A stretch of DNA of 64,000 nucleotides from Paenibacillus sp. JCM 10914 (GTDB taxonomy: Bacteria; Bacillota; Bacilli; Paenibacillales; Paenibacillaceae), in contig NZ_BAZR01000001.1 in NCBI RefSeq assembly GCF_001315105.1, positions 310,001 through 374,000 of the forward strand, read 5' to 3'. The position numbers and the translations under genes were made by a program. The notes under the pieces are model-generated. The model made no database searches. It saw only the letters and a program-made list of their open reading frames with translations, and was not told where the DNA came from. Position 1 is the stretch's first letter. The number at the start of each line of letters is the position of its first letter. Below are positions 1 to 8,004 of this stretch, one piece after another.

Positions 1-429
1 GCTGCATTGGCCGGGGCAGAAGCCGCATTGGCGGAAACCCCGGGCCTTGTCATGCCCACAATCATTGCAGTTACTCAATTAACATCGACCAGTCAGAAGA
101 CGATGAATAATGAGATTGGCATTAACGGGACGGTAGAAGATACCGTTGTCCGCTATGCTTCACTTGCCAAGGAAGCCGGCCTGCACGGAGTTGTGGCTTC
201 TTCGCTGGAAGTAAAGGCGATCGCACAGGCATGCGGCCAGGAATTTAAGACCGTGATACCGGGCATTAGACCCGCTGGAGCGGATGTAGGGGATCAGACT
301 CGAGTGCTGACGCCTGGAGAGGCGATTGCGAAAGGTAGTCACTATCTCGTTGTCGGTCGCCCGATCACCGCTTCACCCGATCCGAGACAAGCTGCAGAAC
401 AAATTATAGAGGAGATGATTCAAGCATGA
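1..429 (+). CDS. pyrF: Orotidine 5'-phosphate decarboxylase, C-terminal part (5' end outside window)
   Basis: The reading frame is open from the first base, so the gene starts upstream; 142 residues are visible of a family usually near 240. PyrF decarboxylates OMP to UMP in the last step of de novo pyrimidine synthesis. Visible family signatures are the late barrel strand with 'VIPGIRP' followed by '[11 protein letters not shown]', and the phosphate-binding 'VVGRPI' near the C-terminus. The stop overlaps the pyrE start (ATGA), which is the usual pyrF-pyrE arrangement and implies translational coupling at the end of a pyr operon. Identification is firm. Confidence 0.95.
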   Translation, partial: AALAGAEAALAETPGLVMPTIIAVTQLTSTSQKTMNNEIGINGTVEDTVVRYASLAKEAGLHGVVASSLEVKAIAQACGQEFKTVIPGIRPAGADVGDQTRVLTPGEAIAKGSHYLVVGRPITASPDPRQAAEQIIEEMIQA

Positions 430-1066
430 CCACACTCGCGAACATACCACACCAGATCGCATCTTATTTGCTCCAGATTGAGGCCGTATCCTTACGGCCG
501 CACCAGCCATTTACATGGACGTCCGGTATCAAATCGCCGATCTATTGTGATAATCGTCTCACGATGTCCTATCCCGAGATTCGTGATTATATCGCTGAAT
601 CATTTGCCGCTGTTATTAAGGAGCAATATCCGGAAGCTGAGGCAATTGCCGGGACTGCTACGGCGGGCATCCCTCATGCAGCTTCGTAGCGCAGAAGATG
701 AATCTGCCAATGTCTTATATTCGCGACAAAGCCAAGGGCCACGGCAAGGAAAACCTGATCGAAGGCATCATTAAACCCGGACAAAAGGTCGTTGTGATCG
801 AAGATCTGATCTCCACCGGAGGCAGCTCCCTGAAAGCTGCGCAAGCGGTGAAGGATGCAGGCGCTGAGCCTTTGGCTGTACTGGCCATATTCAGCTACCA
901 GTTGGATAAGGCGGTACAAGCTTTCGCTGAGGCGAATATTCCGCTGCAGAGTTTGTCCAATTACGGCGCGCTGATTGACGTGGCGTTGTCGGAGAATCGG
1001 ATTCAAGAAGCGGACGTAGCGCTGCTCCAGTCGTGGAGAGCGAATCCGGCATCGTTCGGAGCATAA
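426..1066 (+). CDS. pyrE: Orotate phosphoribosyltransferase, one-base frame break
   Basis: PyrE transfers the phosphoribosyl group of PRPP to orotate. The N-terminal part reads to '[10 protein letters not shown]' and then hits a stop at 687-689. The frame resumes as '[20 protein letters not shown]', with the PRPP-binding segment '[14 protein letters not shown]' further on. Adding one base near 682-684 restores a 213-residue protein with no gap in family motifs (for example GCC TTC GTA in place of GCT TCG TA). The family length is about 210. The start ATG overlaps the pyrF stop. A sequence error is much more likely than a real pseudogene, because the rest is fully conserved. A hairpin terminator follows. 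Confidence 0.93.
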
Positions 1067-1087
1067 TCCCATGATCGTTGAGCTGCC

Positions 1088-1125
1088 AGCCAGTCCCGAG
1101 ACTTGTCGGGGCTGGTTGTTTTTTT
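1088..1125 (+). terminator. Intrinsic terminator of the pyr operon
   Basis: A 12-bp stem with G-T pairs (AGCCAGTCCCGA with TCGGGGCTGGTT) is followed by a run of T at 1119-1125, 22 bases after the pyrE stop. Confidence 0.85.
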
Positions 1126-1201
1126 ATATAGAGGTGTTTTTTAGAGGAAGACGGGACATAATATGACAGCAACAGAAGATCTTACATAAGGAGCCGTCTT
1201 C

Positions 1202-1369
1202 ATGATGAACTGGGTTTATTATGGGAAGCTGTACACAACCAAATTTCAGGCAGGCTGCTTTGCCAAACGGTTGGAGCAAGATGCGTGGTTGTTCGGATAT
1301 CACGATCCGCAACTGGTGGAAGTATATCGTTCCAAAAAAGGACGATATGGCGTGCGATTTATGCCCTGA
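1202..1369 (+). CDS. Small uncharacterised basic protein, 55 aa
   Basis: A short frame with a good ribosome site: AAGGAG at 1188-1193, 8 bases before the ATG at 1202 (a second ATG follows directly). The protein is rich in aromatic and basic residues and begins 'MMNWVYYGKLYTTKF'; it contains 'LFGYHDPQLVEVYRSKKGR'. No membrane segment or known motif is recognised. It stands alone between the pyr terminator and the tRNA genes. Coding is supported by the ribosome site and ordinary codon use; the function is unknown. Confidence 0.6.
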   Translation: MMNWVYYGKLYTTKFQAGCFAKRLEQDAWLFGYHDPQLVEVYRSKKGRYGVRFMP

Positions 1370-1451
1370 TCACTTTCCAGTAAAAAAGCACTTGACTTGA
1401 AGTATCATCGTGGTGTATATTTATTCTTGTCGCTGTTTATATGAATTTTGC

Positions 1452-1532
<81 letters not shown>

Positions 1533-1582
1533 ATAACTGATGTATGTATCACGTCCTTATGAATAGTGTACATGTATGTTCA

Positions 1583-1656
1583 GGGCCCTTAGCTCAGTTG
1601 GTTAGAGCGGTCGGCTCATAACCGATTGGTCGGGGGTTCGAGTCCCTCAGGGCCCA
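1583..1656 (+). tRNA. tRNA with CAT anticodon, probably tRNA-Ile2 (lysidine type)
   Basis: A 74-nt cloverleaf from GGGCCCT to AGGGCCC plus discriminator A, anticodon CAT, with no encoded CCA. The start 'GGGCCCTTAGCTCAG' and the loop CTCATAA resemble bacterial tRNA-Ile2, in which TilS modifies C34 to lysidine to read AUA. Elongator tRNA-Met is the alternative; the isotype call rests on remembered consensus. Confidence 0.85.
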
Positions 1657-1663
1657 CTTATTG

Positions 1664-1690
1664 AAAAACCCTTGCGCTGCAAGGGTTTTT
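1664..1690 (+). terminator. Terminator of the tRNA pair
   Basis: AAAAACCCTTGC pairs perfectly with GCAAGGGTTTTT across a 3-base loop. It lies 8 bases after the second tRNA and ends in five T. Confidence 0.85.
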
Positions 1691-1777
1691 CGCTGTTTGA
1701 TTAAGATAAAAACGAAGGAAAATAAAGTAGAATTTTCACTTTGCTAATGCATTTGATAACGACTGCCTAATTATATC

Positions 1778-2029
1778 CACAGGTTCAGGGCATCCTTGCA
1801 GGAGTATTTGCGGTTTTTGGTCATCAGGCTGTTAAGCAAGGCATGAAAATAGGTGATGATCTATGAGCTGTAAGGTTTGGCCAACAGGAATCGCTCTTAT
1901 CAAACGTGGCAGCGTTCGCATCGGAGGCAGCTAGAAAAGCTAGGGTATGTTGATAATCAGTGCCCAGGTGCGGCTATTATGCGCGAAGAAATGGCAGTTA
2001 TCATTATGCGGATGGAGAACAGGAAATAA
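1778..2029 (+). pseudogene. Decayed remnant resembling phage holin plus endolysin C-terminus
   Basis: No intact gene lies between the tRNA terminator and 2033, but two peptides stand out. One frame ending at a TGA near 1866 reads 'VQGILAGVFAVFGHQAVKQG', which resembles the hydrophobic part of small phage holins. Another ending at TAA 2027-2029 reads 'MREEMAVIIMRMENRK', like the 'TREEMAVMxxRL' ends of phage lysins or SLH-type proteins. Frames change and stops intervene, so this is at best a relic. The identification is by resemblance only. Confidence 0.35.
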
Positions 2030-2032
2030 TAT

Positions 2033-2539
2033 TCAGGGGAACTGAACTTGCTTCTCCATAATATAGTCATCCATGACAAAGCCTTTGCCGATATCCTTTA
2101 CTTCTTCACGAATGACTTTAAAGCCTTTTTTCTCATAAACAGCAATTGTATGATGATTATGTCGATTGACGGTTAACCAAATAGAGGAGAGGTTTCTTTG
2201 ATTGCACAAGTTTACTAAATAACGAATTGCCACACTTGCAATCCCCTTACCTCGTGACTCGTTAGCTAAGTAAAGCTTACTTAGAAATAACGCTCTCTCT
2301 TCTTGTTTAACACCTGTATATCCAACATGTGTACCGTCCACAGTAATGAAAAAATACTCGAATCCCTCTGTTCCCAACTGCTGTTTGATCGCTTTTTCCG
2401 ATTGGAATTCCTCTATCATGTAATCAATCTGTTCCTGCGTAATAATATCGATAAAATATTCATTCCAGATACCCTCAGCCAACTGGGCTAATTTGTGAAT
2501 ATCTTCTGATGTATGTACCGGATTTATTGTAACGTTCAT
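2033..2539 (-). CDS. GNAT-family N-acetyltransferase
   Basis: A 168-aa single-domain acetyltransferase. The acetyl-CoA loop is seen as 'ESRGKGIASVAIRYLV', preceded by the strand 'LFLSKLYL' and followed by 'NHHTIAVYEKKGF', the C-terminal GNAT motif. The substrate cannot be told; the layout is typical of stand-alone small-molecule acetyltransferases. A weak A-rich ribosome site precedes the ATG. Monocistronic, with a hairpin separating it from the next gene. Confidence 0.85.
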   Translation of the reverse strand: MNVTINPVHTSEDIHKLAQLAEGIWNEYFIDIITQEQIDYMIEEFQSEKAIKQQLGTEGFEYFFITVDGTHVGYTGVKQEERALFLSKLYLANESRGKGIASVAIRYLVNLCNQRNLSSIWLTVNRHNHHTIAVYEKKGFKVIREEVKDIGKGFVMDDYIMEKQVQFP

Positions 2540-2613
2540 TATAAGTTTTGCTCCTTTATAATCTTTTCTATGAAATTATAAACCGTATTGGATCTAGATG
2601 TCCAAAAAGAAGC

Positions 2614-2643
2614 AACCCCCACTCAACAAGGGGGTTATTTTTT
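2614..2643. terminator. Bidirectional hairpin terminator
   Basis: AACCCCC pairs with GGGGGTT over a 9-base loop, with ATTTTTT on the plus side and a T-rich tract on the minus side. It probably ends the transcript of the 71-aa gene to the right. Confidence 0.6.
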
Positions 2644-2667
2644 GATTCTCAATCTGTTTATAGAACG

Positions 2668-2700
2668 AGGCCCTACCGGCTATTGGCAGGGCCTTCTTTA
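2668..2700 (+). terminator. Hairpin with T-rich tail overlapping the 3' end of the 71-aa gene
   Basis: AGGCCCTACC and GGCAGGGCCT form a stem with one mismatch. The T-rich tail TTCTTTATTTT is on the plus strand, although no plus-strand gene lies directly upstream. Confidence 0.4.
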
Positions 2701-2888
2701 TTTTGATTACGATGTTTAATCCAATCGAATAGCGCTCGTGATTGTTCGGGAGTATAGAAATTTTTGAAAAATTCTAGACTGATAATCAATTGATGATGAT
2801 CTAAAAATTCTCGTATTTGATTCTCGGTAACATAAAAACAAAATTCTCCATATGTGTTAAACGTGGTGAAACGAATCTCTTCCATCAT
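2673..2888 (-). CDS. Small hypothetical protein, 71 aa
   Basis: The ATG at 2886-2888 (or the next ATG) follows GGAAGG by 6 bases. The protein begins 'MMEEIRFTTFNTYGEFCFYV' and has an acidic, aromatic helical middle ('FLDHHQLIISLEFFKNFY'). There is no signal peptide or membrane segment. The last residues are encoded by a hairpin, suggesting a short variable tail. Not recognised; it could be a small regulatory or stress protein. Confidence 0.6.
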   Translation of the reverse strand: MMEEIRFTTFNTYGEFCFYVTENQIREFLDHHQLIISLEFFKNFYTPEQSRALFDWIKHRNQNKEGPANSR

Positions 2889-3191
2889 CTTGTTCCTTCC
2901 TAGGCGTCTTTACACTGATTTTACCTCATGGTTGCTTACATCCAGGGTTATATAGTTCCGCATAAGTCGAACAAGACAACTATGGAGACATTGTTCTTCC
3001 TGCATGGACTGAGTGACAGCACTATGCGCCAAAAAGATATCTGACGGCACTGAGAACATGGCGAACACGTTAATGCTGATAGGATTCTTTGCGAGGGATG
3101 ATGTAAATTTTTAAGGAAAATCAATAAGGATGCCGGATTCATAATCGGCATCCTTTAATGTTACGCGCTGTTTAGCATCCTTACTAAGATT
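2889..3191. other. Intergenic stretch without a supported gene
   Basis: No frame with a ribosome site was found. The only structure is an inverted repeat AGGATGCCG...CGGCATCCT at 3129-3157, which fits a weak terminator for the minus-strand gene that ends at 3192. Confidence 0.5.
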
Positions 3192-4409
3192 CTATTGGTT
3201 ATCGCCAAACCAGATATTTTCAGTTCCTGTCCGCGTGTCTGTCCACACGCTCACTAGACGGGCTGTTTGGGGGACAATTGCATTCCCGATATAATCTCCG
3301 ATCAGAAGTAACCCAGTAACGTCGAAGGAAGTTGTAGTAATACGAGTATTCGTAAACGTTAATCCCCCATCCCTAGAAGTAGCAAGAAAAACGTCAATGT
3401 TAAGGGGGTTTACCCGATTAGTGTAATAGGTAACGAATATCGCTCCGTCCGCTGGAGAAACGGTAATGACCGGGAAGAAGCTTTGTGAACCGACTGGACT
3501 GCCCGTAATGGAAATGGGCGTACCCCAATCGATGCCGGAATTAGTCGAAGTTGCCATAAAGATATCTGAATATCCTTCCCGGAAATCTTGCCACACAGCG
3601 TAGACGTTCCCTCGCGATGTTGGTGCATTGGAAATATCGGCTGCGAGGGAGGGGTACGTAAGACATCGGAACTGATACCCTGGTAAGGGGTCAGGAGGAA
3701 TTACGACGGAGTCAACCATTGTTTCAGTGGTGAAAGTGACCCCTCCATCTGGGGATGTGCGAATATTAAGCTCGGTATTACCTGGGGGCTGGTTGATCCA
3801 ACCTACAACCACAATTCCAGTTAAGGTAATGGCTATGCCGGGGAATTCTTCAAATTCTTGAACGGAAGACAGCAGGACAGGACTTTCGTAAGTATTCCCG
3901 CTGTCAAGGGAACGGTTAAAAAATATCGTATTCCCCGGTATGAATTGCGTGTTGTAATCATGTGTATAACCGGTATATACGTTACCAAAAAAAGGACTTG
4001 ATCCTGCTTTATCGGTGACAACAACTACCTGGTCGTCATTTACAAATTGTCCGAACCCTTGGTTTACGATGACCGGTGGCGCAAACGAAGATGCATTGTC
4101 GATAGAAGTATAGGATACGATCGATCCACTAAGGCCGTCTGAATCAAAAGCATGAGCCAGCACTACGAACGTATTGGGGAAAATATAATCAATATGTGGT
4201 GCCTCGATCCCGGCAAATCCGGTCGGTATTGGAAGTATGGTGGTGCTCCAAGTCGCGCCTGCATCGATCGATTTGTATAAGCCGATATTCGGAGGTCCTA
4301 GTCTGAGATCGACAGCCACCGCGACCATAACCGAGGGGTTAAGCCAGTTTACCGCGATGTTTGGCTCAAATTGAGAGCTTGTGCTCGGTGAAATTTGTAT
4401 GTTAACCAT
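3192..4409 (-). CDS. Asp-box (BNR) repeat protein with sialidase-like propeller fold
   Basis: A 405-aa protein with at least five Asp-box motifs (S-x-D-x-G-x-T-W type): 'SIDAGATWS' near residue 47, 'SLDSGNTYE', 'SPDGGVTFT', 'STNSGIDWG' and 'SRDGGLTFT'. They alternate with 'VWQDFREGYSDIF'/'VWTDTRTGTENIW' strands, giving a six-bladed propeller pattern. No signal peptide or anchor is visible, so it is cytoplasmic or exported by another route. The catalytic Arg triad of true sialidases is not evident, so enzyme activity is doubtful. It starts ATG at 4407-4409 with AGGAGA upstream. Low in Lys and rich in Thr, Ser and Val, unlike its neighbours, which may reflect an exposed structural or spore-surface role; that is inference. 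Confidence 0.75.
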   Translation of the reverse strand: MVNIQISPSTSSQFEPNIAVNWLNPSVMVAVAVDLRLGPPNIGLYKSIDAGATWSTTILPIPTGFAGIEAPHIDYIFPNTFVVLAHAFDSDGLSGSIVSYTSIDNASSFAPPVIVNQGFGQFVNDDQVVVVTDKAGSSPFFGNVYTGYTHDYNTQFIPGNTIFFNRSLDSGNTYESPVLLSSVQEFEEFPGIAITLTGIVVVGWINQPPGNTELNIRTSPDGGVTFTTETMVDSVVIPPDPLPGYQFRCLTYPSLAADISNAPTSRGNVYAVWQDFREGYSDIFMATSTNSGIDWGTPISITGSPVGSQSFFPVITVSPADGAIFVTYYTNRVNPLNIDVFLATSRDGGLTFTNTRITTTSFDVTGLLLIGDYIGNAIVPQTARLVSVWTDTRTGTENIWFGDNQ

Positions 4410-4501
4410 ACTCTAGGTCTCCTTTCATGGAAAATTATTCACTACTATACTTTTTACCGGTTCAGCTGAGCTATGGTAGTAAGTTCGGATTGCAGCACTT
4501 T

Positions 4502-4702
4502 TTAATAAGGGATCACGTTTCCTGACGAATCGGTTCCGAATACCGTAATTACCGTGTCTGCCGGAGTAGTCCCCTTGTTCGTATGATGCCAGTTGTGGTT
4601 GCCATGAATTTTACCATCTCTTATATATGTGTATGTATCGCAGGTTATATTGGTATGGACAGAGTTATAAGTTGAATCGCGGAGATCAGCGAAAAAAGAG
4701 AT
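4502..4702 (-). pseudogene. Orphan coding fragment lacking a start codon
   Basis: A 66-codon minus-strand frame ends in TAA at 4502-4504 and reads like a real protein tail: 'DSTYNSVHTNITCDTYTYI' then 'DGKIHGNHNWHHTNKG' and 'TVITVFGTDSSGNVIPY'. It is closed upstream by a TAG at 4703-4705 with no ATG, GTG, TTG or ribosome site inside. It looks like the C-terminus of a secreted or surface protein left after loss of its N-terminal part. The family is not recognised. Confidence 0.5.
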
Positions 4703-4842
4703 CTAATATGACTCTTATTTGAACACCACAACCGTGATAGGATGTAAGCCTAGAAAAAGGCGAGAATGACACGCACGGCTGCATGAATGTGGCATACGAC
4801 CGGGACGTACCTTTCTCGCCTGATTGTTATCTTTTTCTAAAA

Positions 4843-5034
4843 TTAATCCTCTTCACTTCTCATTTGGTAGTGGTGGTGATAGTGGTGATGGTGATGGTGA
4901 TGATGATGGATCATATGATGGCCTGGGTGGCTATATGGATGTAAATGTGGGTGATGGTCATGCTCATGGCCGTGATGATAAGGTTGTGGTTCCCTTTGCT
5001 GAGTTCCCTGAATGCTATAGTTTTGTTGATTCAT
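4843..5034 (-). CDS. Histidine-rich small protein, 63 aa
   Basis: The start is the ATG at 5032-5034, seven bases after AAGGAG; a longer frame upstream lacks a ribosome site. After 'MNQQNYSIQGTQQREPQP', roughly residues 20-56 are mostly His, Pro and Tyr, with a run of nine His then 'YHHHY'. Such tracts bind Ni, Zn or Cu, as in Hpn-like storage proteins, and also occur in spore coat proteins of Bacillales. Which applies here is not decidable. A long-armed inverted repeat (AGGCGAGAA at 4758, TTCTCGCCT at 4812) lies downstream and may end the transcript. Confidence 0.7.
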   Translation of the reverse strand: MNQQNYSIQGTQQREPQPYHHGHEHDHHPHLHPYSHPGHHMIHHHHHHHHHYHHHYQMRSEED

Positions 5035-5275
5035 CGATCTTCTCCTTTTCGTCATGAGATAGTGCATAATATGTATACAAATGAATAGTGACACTTGACC
5101 TAAATAAATTGGGCTACAAGAAATCAGATCATCCAATATCATTTCTGTAGTATGGAAGAGGATATGGTCCGTATTTATCGAAAAGGAACAAGGAGTAGTG
5201 TTAAAATAATCAACAAGTTTGTATGTTAATTAGCTACTCCTTTTTTTACCGTAGGTTGAAAGCGAGGTTTCTCAT

Positions 5276-5476
5276 ATGACCAAGTTATCAAGAAGTGGGT
5301 TAATCAGAAGACGAATCATATCGGATATCATTTACTTGCTGGTTTGCATGGTTGGTGTCATATGGATTGCCGTTACAGGGTATTACTGGGCCATGATTGT
5401 TCCTGTTCTATCGTTGATACTTGGAATATTTATTCTCAGGTATCATCTCAAAGAGTATAGAGAGCTATCAGAATAA
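5276..5476 (+). CDS. Small membrane protein with two membrane segments, 66 aa
   Basis: A basic N-terminus 'MTKLSRSGLIRRRI' is followed by hydrophobic segments at about residues 16-35 and 38-55, then a charged tail 'RYHLKEYRELSE'. The ATG has a GCGAGG ribosome site 8 bases upstream. A clear terminator follows, so it is a single-gene unit. Function unknown. Confidence 0.7.
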   Translation: MTKLSRSGLIRRRIISDIIYLLVCMVGVIWIAVTGYYWAMIVPVLSLILGIFILRYHLKEYRELSE

Positions 5477-5490
5477 GATATCGATCACTT

Positions 5491-5525
5491 GACGAGCCAT
5501 CATTACGGCTCGTCATTTTATTTAG
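5491..5525 (+). terminator. Terminator
   Basis: GACGAGCC pairs perfectly with GGCTCGTC over an 8-base loop, followed by ATTTTATTT, 15 bases after the 66-aa membrane protein gene. Confidence 0.8.
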
Positions 5526-5633
5526 TAAGGAAACTACCGAAAACTAAATTTTTGGTTTTTCTCAGGAAAAAAGTCCCATTTGTCGAATGATATATAGTAA
5601 AATAGTGAAAAATACGTTGGAGGATCATACTTG

Positions 5634-6368
5634 ATGGCAAGAAGGAAAAGCAAAGCGAAACAGCAAGAGAAGTTTGCTCAAGGACTTCTGGGTTTGGTGT
5701 TGTTTGCTTCTGTTTTGGGTACATACAGCCTCACCAAGTCGTTTCAGACGACGATCATCGTAACCGGCCTCACTGTTGCCGTCTATATAGCGATCCTCAG
5801 CATGATTGGAATCAAACAAACGCAGCGTTTGAAACGATCGGGCATTGCGGAGATCGATAAGATGGAAGGTATCCAGTTTGAGCGATATTTGAATCACCTG
5901 TTTCAGACTCATGGGTACAAGACCCAACTGACAAAGGCTGCTGGTGACTACGGAGCGGATCTGCTGCTTCTGAAATCCGGAAGAAGAGTGGTTGTGCAGG
6001 CCAAACGATACTCCAAGAACGTCGGTATTCAAGCCGTACAGGAGGCACAGGCATCGATTGCCCATTATAAGGCGGCTGAAGCGTGGGTTGTTACAAATAG
6101 TGATTATACGGATGCAGCTTATGAGCTGGCCAAGTCGAATCGCGTGAAGTTAATCAATCGCGAGGGATTGATTGATCTGATTCTTTCGATAGACCGCGGG
6201 AGCGTGCAGCCCCCTGCGGCTGAGGAGTCTGCAACGGCCGTAGAGAAGCGGGAATGCCCAAGATGTGGTCACACATTATTGTTGAGAAATGGGCCAAGTG
6301 GGAGCTTCTACGGCTGCAGCAGCTTCCCCAAGTGCCGTTATACTGAGAAGAGTAATCGTCAAGACTAA
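5634..6368 (+). CDS. Membrane-anchored Mrr-type restriction endonuclease-like protein with zinc ribbon
   Basis: Three parts are visible. The basic N-terminus leads into two membrane segments (about residues 18-60). A PD-(D/E)xK nuclease core of the Mrr_cat type follows, with 'GYKTQLTKAAGDYGADLLL' and 'RVVVQAKRYSKNVGIQAVQE', giving the D...QxK residues. The C-terminal topoisomerase-type zinc ribbon has 'CPRCGHTL' and 'FYGCSSFPKCRYTE'. This architecture is common in Bacillales and need not be a restriction enzyme; DNA quality control at the membrane is one guess. GGAGG at 5619-5623 fits either this ATG or a TTG one codon earlier. A strong terminator follows. Confidence 0.85.
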   Translation: MARRKSKAKQQEKFAQGLLGLVLFASVLGTYSLTKSFQTTIIVTGLTVAVYIAILSMIGIKQTQRLKRSGIAEIDKMEGIQFERYLNHLFQTHGYKTQLTKAAGDYGADLLLLKSGRRVVVQAKRYSKNVGIQAVQEAQASIAHYKAAEAWVVTNSDYTDAAYELAKSNRVKLINREGLIDLILSIDRGSVQPPAAEESATAVEKRECPRCGHTLLLRNGPSGSFYGCSSFPKCRYTEKSNRQD

Positions 6369-6388
6369 TCCATTACTACTCCTCCAGT

Positions 6389-6437
6389 AAAAGCGCGAGG
6401 CACAGGAACGATTTAATCCTGTGCCTCGCGCTTTTTT
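6389..6437. terminator. Strong bidirectional terminator
   Basis: AAAGCGCGAGGCACAGGA pairs with TCCTGTGCCTCGCGCTTT over about 10 bases, with A and T tracts on both sides. It serves the convergent nuclease and lipoprotein genes. Confidence 0.9.
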
Positions 6438-6451
6438 ACATTGGTACAATC

Positions 6452-7594
6452 TCACTCTATAATTTCAATGGTTGACACGCCCAACAGGATGGAGATCGTC
6501 GTTCCTCCGCTAATATTATCGAAATAATACAGCGATGTTGGCACACCGCGTATGGTTACGAAGTCTTCCTCATAAATGTCTCCTGTCGCACCTGCATAAA
6601 ATCCAACATAGCTGTTGTCATAATCATCAACGATATGGATTTCAGTAACGATAATTCCCTGCCTAATCTCTTCTTCCGTAATATCGATGACAACACCGCT
6701 CACTTCGATCATTTGGTTGAGGTAAGGATTTAGGTTTTTGAGAAGCTGCCGTGAAGTTACATTGGAATCGACCTTTTGTTTAGACGCCAGATAAGTTTCT
6801 TCGCTGACGGCGGGGAATAGTTCATAATGATCTAGGATATAGTTGTACGTTTTTTCATGGATCGATTCATCGCCAACGACCTCGGTCACAATGTGACTCA
6901 TCATCTCGGCAAACAAATTTTGTTCTGTAAAAGGGCTTGATTCAGCGGAATTTGTATTCGTTATGTTTACTGGATTCTTGATTTGGAAACTATCGATGAT
7001 GGCTTGCAGATGCTCTACACCGCGATTGTAGGAATCTTCTGAGTAGGAGATGTTCAGTGCATAGAGTGTTTCGCCTGTAGACACGAAGTATTGTGCAAGT
7101 AGAATCTTCGTGTTCTGATCGGCATGCGTATATGTTCCGCTCAGTAGTCCTGCATTGTACTCGGGGTAGTCTATGTAATCAAGCTGCTGATAATCTTGAA
7201 TGACCTCACCGCCTTGTCCGGTGGATAATGCAATTGAAGTATCTTCTGCGGCTTCAGCTGGTGTAGCGGAGGACGGTTCAGATGTAACATTTAGATTTTC
7301 GGCAAAACTCCCAGTTGAATTGGAATCGACCAAGGCAATTCGGATGACAGGCACATCAACATTTACTTCTTTCCAGGTAGCGGGATAAGCAAAGGAGAAC
7401 TCCTCGTTCTCAAAAACCTTGGTCGCTGTCTCCTTGGCTTCTTTCACCACCGGGGTTGCAACTTCTGCAGATTCTTTTGTTACTGGAGGTTGCGGAGCAG
7501 GCGTCTCTGCCTTATCTTCTGTTCGTGAACTGCAACCAGCTAACATCATCGTTAGCGACAGCAAGACAATCATTGAGTTTCTTAAATGTTTCAT
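6452..7594 (-). CDS. Lipoprotein with PsbP/DUF1795-like domain and C-terminal OB-like domain
   Basis: A 380-aa lipoprotein. The signal peptide ends in the lipobox 'LAGC' (Cys about residue 21), followed by a Pro/Glu-rich linker to about residue 60. The middle (about 60-200) begins 'FENEEFSFAYPATWKEV', the opening of PsbP/LpqT/DUF1795-type domains. The C-terminal part (about 290-380) reads 'NQMIEVSGVVIDI' and 'VTIRGVPTSLYYF', like an OB-fold. It is anchored on the outer face of the membrane; its partner or ligand is unknown. Domain calls are by pattern. Confidence 0.75.
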   Translation of the reverse strand: MKHLRNSMIVLLSLTMMLAGCSSRTEDKAETPAPQPPVTKESAEVATPVVKEAKETATKVFENEEFSFAYPATWKEVNVDVPVIRIALVDSNSTGSFAENLNVTSEPSSATPAEAAEDTSIALSTGQGGEVIQDYQQLDYIDYPEYNAGLLSGTYTHADQNTKILLAQYFVSTGETLYALNISYSEDSYNRGVEHLQAIIDSFQIKNPVNITNTNSAESSPFTEQNLFAEMMSHIVTEVVGDESIHEKTYNYILDHYELFPAVSEETYLASKQKVDSNVTSRQLLKNLNPYLNQMIEVSGVVIDITEEEIRQGIIVTEIHIVDDYDNSYVGFYAGATGDIYEEDFVTIRGVPTSLYYFDNISGGTTISILLGVSTIEIIE

Positions 7595-7754
7595 TGTACA
7601 TTCTCTTTTCTATATTCTCCATAGGCTGGAGTAGTTGCTAAGGGAGTAAGTAATCATACATACGTCAATGTTTACTCATGGTTCCACTCTCATTTGAATT
7701 CCTCAGTCACATAGGGTAAATTTTAATAAGAGTGAGTACATAGAATGGGGGATT

Positions 7755-7946
7755 ATGGTGTCAGAGTGGGTGTTAAACCAATCATGGGGACTGCCGGTGC
7801 TCGTCGCGTTTCTGGTGATTGTATTTGTATTTGAGGCAAGGAAAGCGGCGAAGGCCTTCAAGGAAAAAAAACGGTTTGAGCTTGGATGGTCATTGTTGTT
7901 TGCGTTGGTCGCTTTAGCAGCTGCGGTGATCCTGATTACATATTGA
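7755..7946 (+). CDS. Small membrane protein, 63 aa
   Basis: It has two hydrophobic helices (about residues 11-28 and 42-62) joined by a charged loop 'EARKAAKAFKEKKRFELG'. GGGGG at 7747-7751 is close to the ATG; the GTG one codon later has better spacing (6 bases). No family is recognised. Confidence 0.65.
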   Translation: MVSEWVLNQSWGLPVLVAFLVIVFVFEARKAAKAFKEKKRFELGWSLLFALVALAAAVILITY

Positions 7947-7966
7947 ACGATCCTGAATAGATTGAA

Positions 7967-8003
7967 GACAAGCCCCCGCTGCATCGTAGCAGCGGCTTGT
8001 ATG
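7967..8003. terminator. Hairpin between convergent genes
   Basis: ACAAGCC plus GCTGC pairs with GCAGC plus GGCTTGT, with a small bulge. T tracts are weak on both sides; it lies between the small membrane protein gene and the MFS gene. Confidence 0.5.
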
Positions 8004-8004
8004 G

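Noticed and set aside
5190..5242. Inverted repeat AAGGAGTAG / CTACTCCTT with T run before the 66-aa membrane protein gene
   Set aside because: The loop is over 30 bases and no gene lies directly upstream on the plus strand; not strong enough to call as a terminator.
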